From NCBI GenBank assembly GCA_041398705.1, contig JAWKUI010000003.1:186001-250000 (forward strand): a stretch of DNA of 64,000 nt, read 5' to 3'. The notes under the pieces are model-generated. The model worked only from the letters and a program-made list of their open reading frames with translations. It was not told the DNA's origin and ran no database searches. Below, one piece after another: positions 61,420 through 64,000 of the stretch. Positions within the stretch are counted from its first letter, which is position 1. The number at the start of each line of letters is the position of its first letter. The DNA comes from NORP259 sp041398705. Lineage in GTDB: Bacteria > Planctomycetota > UBA1135 > GCA-002686595. Both the position numbers and the translations under genes were made by a program.

Positions 61420-62169
61420 TCAAGGCACCAGCGCTGCCACCCGATCGACCCAAGGCTCTTCGGCCAACGGCAGGATCAGGTGGTTCGCGTTGGGCAGGGT
61501 GTGCAGGGTGGCGTTGGGCAGCAGCCTTGCCATCAACTCCATCGATCTGCGCGAAGGCACCACCCGGTCGTGATCCGCACAATACAGATCGCAGGGTACG
61601 GTGATTTCCTTCAAGCGGTCGCGCAGATCGAGGTGCGGGATGGCCTTCAAGCGTTTGGCGTATCCGCCGCGCGCAAAACCCGGAATGACCTTGCGGAAGC
61701 GCAACTCCGCTTCCGGATCCCGGCGCGGCCGGAACAGCGTGCGGCTGGCCAAGCTCGCCCGCCCGATGCGCAACAACCACGGCGGAGCCCAAGGCACGAG
61801 CCATGCACTGAGCCGTACCCGGACCCGCGCCGGATACCAGGCGAACGAATTCACGAGCATCATGGACAACACGCATTCGGGATGCCGCAAGGCCAATTGC
61901 AGGGCCACACCGCCTCCGAAGGACTCCGCGAGGATCACCGCTCGGGGGATGCCCGCGCCTCGCATCGCCTCCGCCACCGAATCCGCCAATCGCTCGTACA
62001 GGCTGCCATCCCCCGGCCCACCATCGTCGTGGTACGAAAGGCACAGGAGCTCAAACCGCTCCCGCAGCTTCTCCGCCGTGCCGAGCAGCAACTCGCCCGT
62101 GCCGTCGATCCCCGGCACGTAGACCACCGGCGGTCCGCTTCCCCCGTGGCTCGCAATCTCAGCTCGCAT
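61420..62169 (-). CDS. Alpha/beta hydrolase
   Basis: A 249-residue alpha/beta hydrolase-fold protein. The oxyanion region is VVYVPGIDGTGE, the nucleophile elbow LAESFGGGVAL (Ser near residue 86), the acid in CADHDRVV and the His in NANHLILPLAEEP. The arrangement resembles esterase/lipase-like or thioesterase members. ATG 62169 is preferred to the upstream TTG 62187. It lies after a gap and before the RibD-like gene. Confidence 0.85.
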   Translation of the reverse strand: MRAEIASHGGSGPPVVYVPGIDGTGELLLGTAEKLRERFELLCLSYHDDGGPGDGSLYERLADSVAEAMRGAGIPRAVILAESFGGGVALQLALRHPECVLSMMLVNSFAWYPARVRVRLSAWLVPWAPPWLLRIGRASLASRTLFRPRRDPEAELRFRKVIPGFARGGYAKRLKAIPHLDLRDRLKEITVPCDLYCADHDRVVPSRRSMELMARLLPNATLHTLPNANHLILPLAEEPWVDRVAALVP

Positions 62170-62229
62170 GATCGGCAGTGGATTCAAGAATGCGCTGCAT
62201 TGCCATCGGGGTCGAGGCGCGGTGGAGAT

Positions 62230-62778
62230 TCAGGACTTCGGCTGGAAGCGCAGGGCGGTGAGGCCACCGGCCAGTTCCACGCGACCGATCAGGTCGAGCT
62301 CGATGGGAGCGGGGATGCCGTCGAAGAGTTTGGGGCCGACGCCCGCGATCCGGGGGTGCACGATGATCTCGTATTCATCGATCAGGCCAAGGGCAGCCAA
62401 GGCGCGCGGAAGGGTGACGCCGCCGGTGGCGATGCCCCGACCCGGTTGAGCCTTGAGGGCCAGGACTTCTTTTTTGAGATCGCCGCGCAAGAGCGCCGCA
62501 TTCCAATCGACCTGGGGCAAGGTGCTCGAGACCACGTACTTGCGCATGGCGTCCATCGTGACGGCGAAGGACTCCATCCACTCCGGTCGGGCACCGGGCA
62601 CCGACGGGCCGCGCCATGCCTCTTCCATCATCTGGTAGGTAATGCGGCCGAAGAGCAGACTGTCGGCGCGCCTCAAACCTTCGATCGCGTACTCGTGCAG
62701 CGCCTGGTTGGGGGTGCCTTCGCGATGGTCGCAGCAGCCATCGGCGGTGATGTTGATCGTGTAGCGCAGGGGTTGCAT
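62230..62778 (-). CDS. RibD/DHFR-like reductase family protein
   Basis: A 182-residue protein of the dihydrofolate reductase-like (RibD C-terminal) family. Supporting stretches are RYTINITADGCCDHREG, ADSLLFGRITYQMME, KYVVSSTLPQVDW, GIATGGVTLPRAL and DEYEIIVHPRIAGVGPKLF. Such proteins are stand-alone NADPH-dependent reductase-like enzymes with unassigned substrates. ATG 62778 fits the family start. Confidence 0.85.
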   Translation of the reverse strand: MQPLRYTINITADGCCDHREGTPNQALHEYAIEGLRRADSLLFGRITYQMMEEAWRGPSVPGARPEWMESFAVTMDAMRKYVVSSTLPQVDWNAALLRGDLKKEVLALKAQPGRGIATGGVTLPRALAALGLIDEYEIIVHPRIAGVGPKLFDGIPAPIELDLIGRVELAGGLTALRFQPKS

Positions 62779-62800
62779 CGGAGATGCCGGGCGAAGGCGG

Positions 62801-63310
62801 TCAGATCTTCGAGCCGCACTCCATACAGAATTTCGCGGTCTCGTCATTGAGGGTCTTGCAGGCCCGGCAGCGTACCTTGATCGCGGCGGGGGCGGGCGTA
62901 TGGCCCGTTAGTTTCTCCGGCAGGATCCCGGCTTCGTCCAACGCGTCCTTTGCCATTCCCCCGGTCTGTCGGCTGAACGGTTCCAGGTCCTTCCGGGCTT
63001 GCTCGGGATCCAGGACCATACCGGATCCCGCGAGTCCGCGCTGCGCGATGTTTCGGATGATTGCGCCAACGCCTATGAAAACCATTCCAATCATCGCGCG
63101 CCGGGCCATGGAATCGGATTCCTTCTCAAAATCCCGAAAGTTCTTCGCGTCCGGGCCCCCTCCAAGAAGGACGGAAAGGAACAGAACGATGCCAAGGATC
63201 ATGAGCGCACCGCCTGAGTAGTACGCGATTTTGCGGGATTCGGGAATATCCTTGGCCATGGGGCGGAGCGCTTCGCTTGCGGGAATAAGAGCCGGGGTCT
63301 GGTCGCGCAT
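62801..63310 (-). CDS. Membrane protein with C-terminal zinc ribbon
   Basis: Up to 169 residues. Two transmembrane helices (GGALMILGIVLFLSVLLGG and MIGMVFIGVGAIIRNIA) flank a short soluble loop, and the C terminus is a zinc ribbon CRACKTLNDETAKFCMECG. ATG 63259 (MAKDIPE) is a plausible shorter start. It is followed by the RibD-like gene with 22 bases between them. Zinc-ribbon membrane proteins are common and mostly uncharacterised. Confidence 0.65.
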   Translation of the reverse strand: MRDQTPALIPASEALRPMAKDIPESRKIAYYSGGALMILGIVLFLSVLLGGGPDAKNFRDFEKESDSMARRAMIGMVFIGVGAIIRNIAQRGLAGSGMVLDPEQARKDLEPFSRQTGGMAKDALDEAGILPEKLTGHTPAPAAIKVRCRACKTLNDETAKFCMECGSKI

Positions 63311-63349
63311 CCTAAGTGAAATCGGAATGGCGGGGAAGTGCGATCGGGT

Positions 63350-64000
63350 TCAAAGCGAAGGCACCAGCGGATGTCGGGTGGATTGCTCCCGAAGCGGCGC
63401 GACCGCAGCGCACCGGGCAAGTGCCGCGCACAGGCCTGGACCCAAAACAACCCGGGGGCGGAGGGCGCGCACCGATGCTGTGGCTTCTTCGACGGACTGG
63501 GCACCACCGTGGATCAGCAACCAGGCGGAAACGGCACAAGCACTGCGCGAACAGCCAAGGGCACAGGCCACCAGAATGTCACCCGACTGGCGCCGTTCTT
63601 CGATTCGATCGGCAAGCGCACGCAGATTTTGCGGTGTGGGTGCCACCAAGTCCATCCACGGATAGTTTTCGTACCACCAGGGGCCTTTCGGCGCAGGCAG
63701 TTCTCCGGTCAAGTCCAGTAGGGTAGCGAAACCGCGGCCAGGCTTGTCTTTGGCGCTGGACAGGGCACCCAGCCAGACTCCGCCCGAAACGTGTACCGGG
63801 CCGGGGTCGTTGCGGTTCCAGAGCCAAGCATTGAGACGCGAACCGAGCAGGTAGGGGGCAAACAGGACGCGCACCGCAAGACTGTGCTGGCCCTGCGACT
63901 TCTGGAATCCACTCCCTCCAGCCCAAATGTAGTTCCAACCCACGAGCGTGAGGCCCAACGCCGGCCAGGCGAGCCAAAGGGCCCATCCACCTCCTGCGAT
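63350..64000 (-). CDS. Dual-specificity phosphatase-like membrane protein (cut by window edge)
   Basis: The C-terminal 216 residues are present. A hydrophobic segment (WALWLAWPALGLTLVGWNYI) leads into a soluble phosphatase-like domain with DLTGELPAP and the Cys-x5-Arg signature CALGCSRSACAVSAWL, characteristic of dual-specificity and PTP-like phosphatases. The frame is open to the right edge and the membrane segment suggests that further helices, as in PAP2/dual-specificity fusion proteins, lie beyond it. Confidence 0.7.
   Translation of the reverse strand: MAGGGWALWLAWPALGLTLVGWNYIWAGGSGFQKSQGQHSLAVRVLFAPYLLGSRLNAWLWNRNDPGPVHVSGGVWLGALSSAKDKPGRGFATLLDLTGELPAPKGPWWYENYPWMDLVAPTPQNLRALADRIEERRQSGDILVACALGCSRSACAVSAWLLIHGGAQSVEEATASVRALRPRVVLGPGLCAALARCAAVAPLREQSTRHPLVPSL

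Overview
The window is GC-rich (roughly two thirds G+C by eye), gene-dense and bacterial. Many starts are GTG or TTG, and several reading frames join by ATGA overlaps. The gene content points to a Planctomycetota-like organism: an ECF sigma factor gene coupled to a membrane Ser/Thr kinase with a zinc-finger-like N terminus, a second ECF sigma factor fused to a membrane segment and exported domains, FG-GAP/VCBS, CRTAC1, HAF-repeat and CAP-domain exported proteins, and few Shine-Dalgarno sites. This assignment is an inference from gene families. No rRNA, tRNA, CRISPR array, insertion sequence or prophage was seen.

Layout. 1-1.9 kb: an M16 peptidase pair. 2.1-6.2 kb: ECF sigma factor and a kinase/DUF4097-like/hydrolase fusion. 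6.5-11.1 kb: DinB-like protein, DUF885-like lipoprotein, ApaG, class II DAHP synthase. 11.2-16.1 kb: a three-gene minus-strand operon of exported FG-GAP and TPR proteins. 16.3-18.6 kb: formamidopyrimidine-DNA glycosylase, a membrane protein and a GntR regulator. 18.8-24.2 kb: ECF/exported fusion, CYTH protein, polytopic membrane protein and a small membrane protein. 24.4-31.3 kb: formate-tetrahydrofolate ligase, two exported proteins and a UbiB-like kinase. 31.3-38.6 kb: two paralogous small membrane proteins, a c-heme DUF3365 lipoprotein and a TolC/MFP/RND efflux operon. 38.7-44.7 kb: CheR, CheW, a c-heme chemoreceptor, an NtrC-type regulator and a histidine kinase. 44.8-48.3 kb: ferritin-like protein, NhaA, glutaminase and a membrane protein. 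48.4-58.2 kb: mostly exported proteins. 58.3-64 kb: a disrupted CPBP protease gene, membrane proteins, a hydrolase, a RibD/DHFR-like reductase and a phosphatase running off the right edge.

The most unusual feature is a dispersed family of five long near-perfect palindromes (1884-2036, 6200-6317, 6322-6444, 16214-16357, 56237-56343). All lie just after gene ends. They share a terminal motif close to GTTACRTACSGAASC, but the two arms of each copy match each other better than they match other copies. The symmetry also continues into sequence private to each site. In one copy it includes the last codons and stop of the glycosylase gene, with an inverted duplicate at the far end.

Other points of note: a 135-150 residue C-terminal domain shared by four otherwise unrelated exported proteins; two membrane-spanning regulator fusions; periplasmic c-heme modules in both a chemoreceptor and a lipoprotein; at least seven genes with a TANNNT box 6-8 bases before the start codon, suggesting leaderless mRNAs; and three genes with apparent single-base frameshifts that are either real decay or assembly errors.
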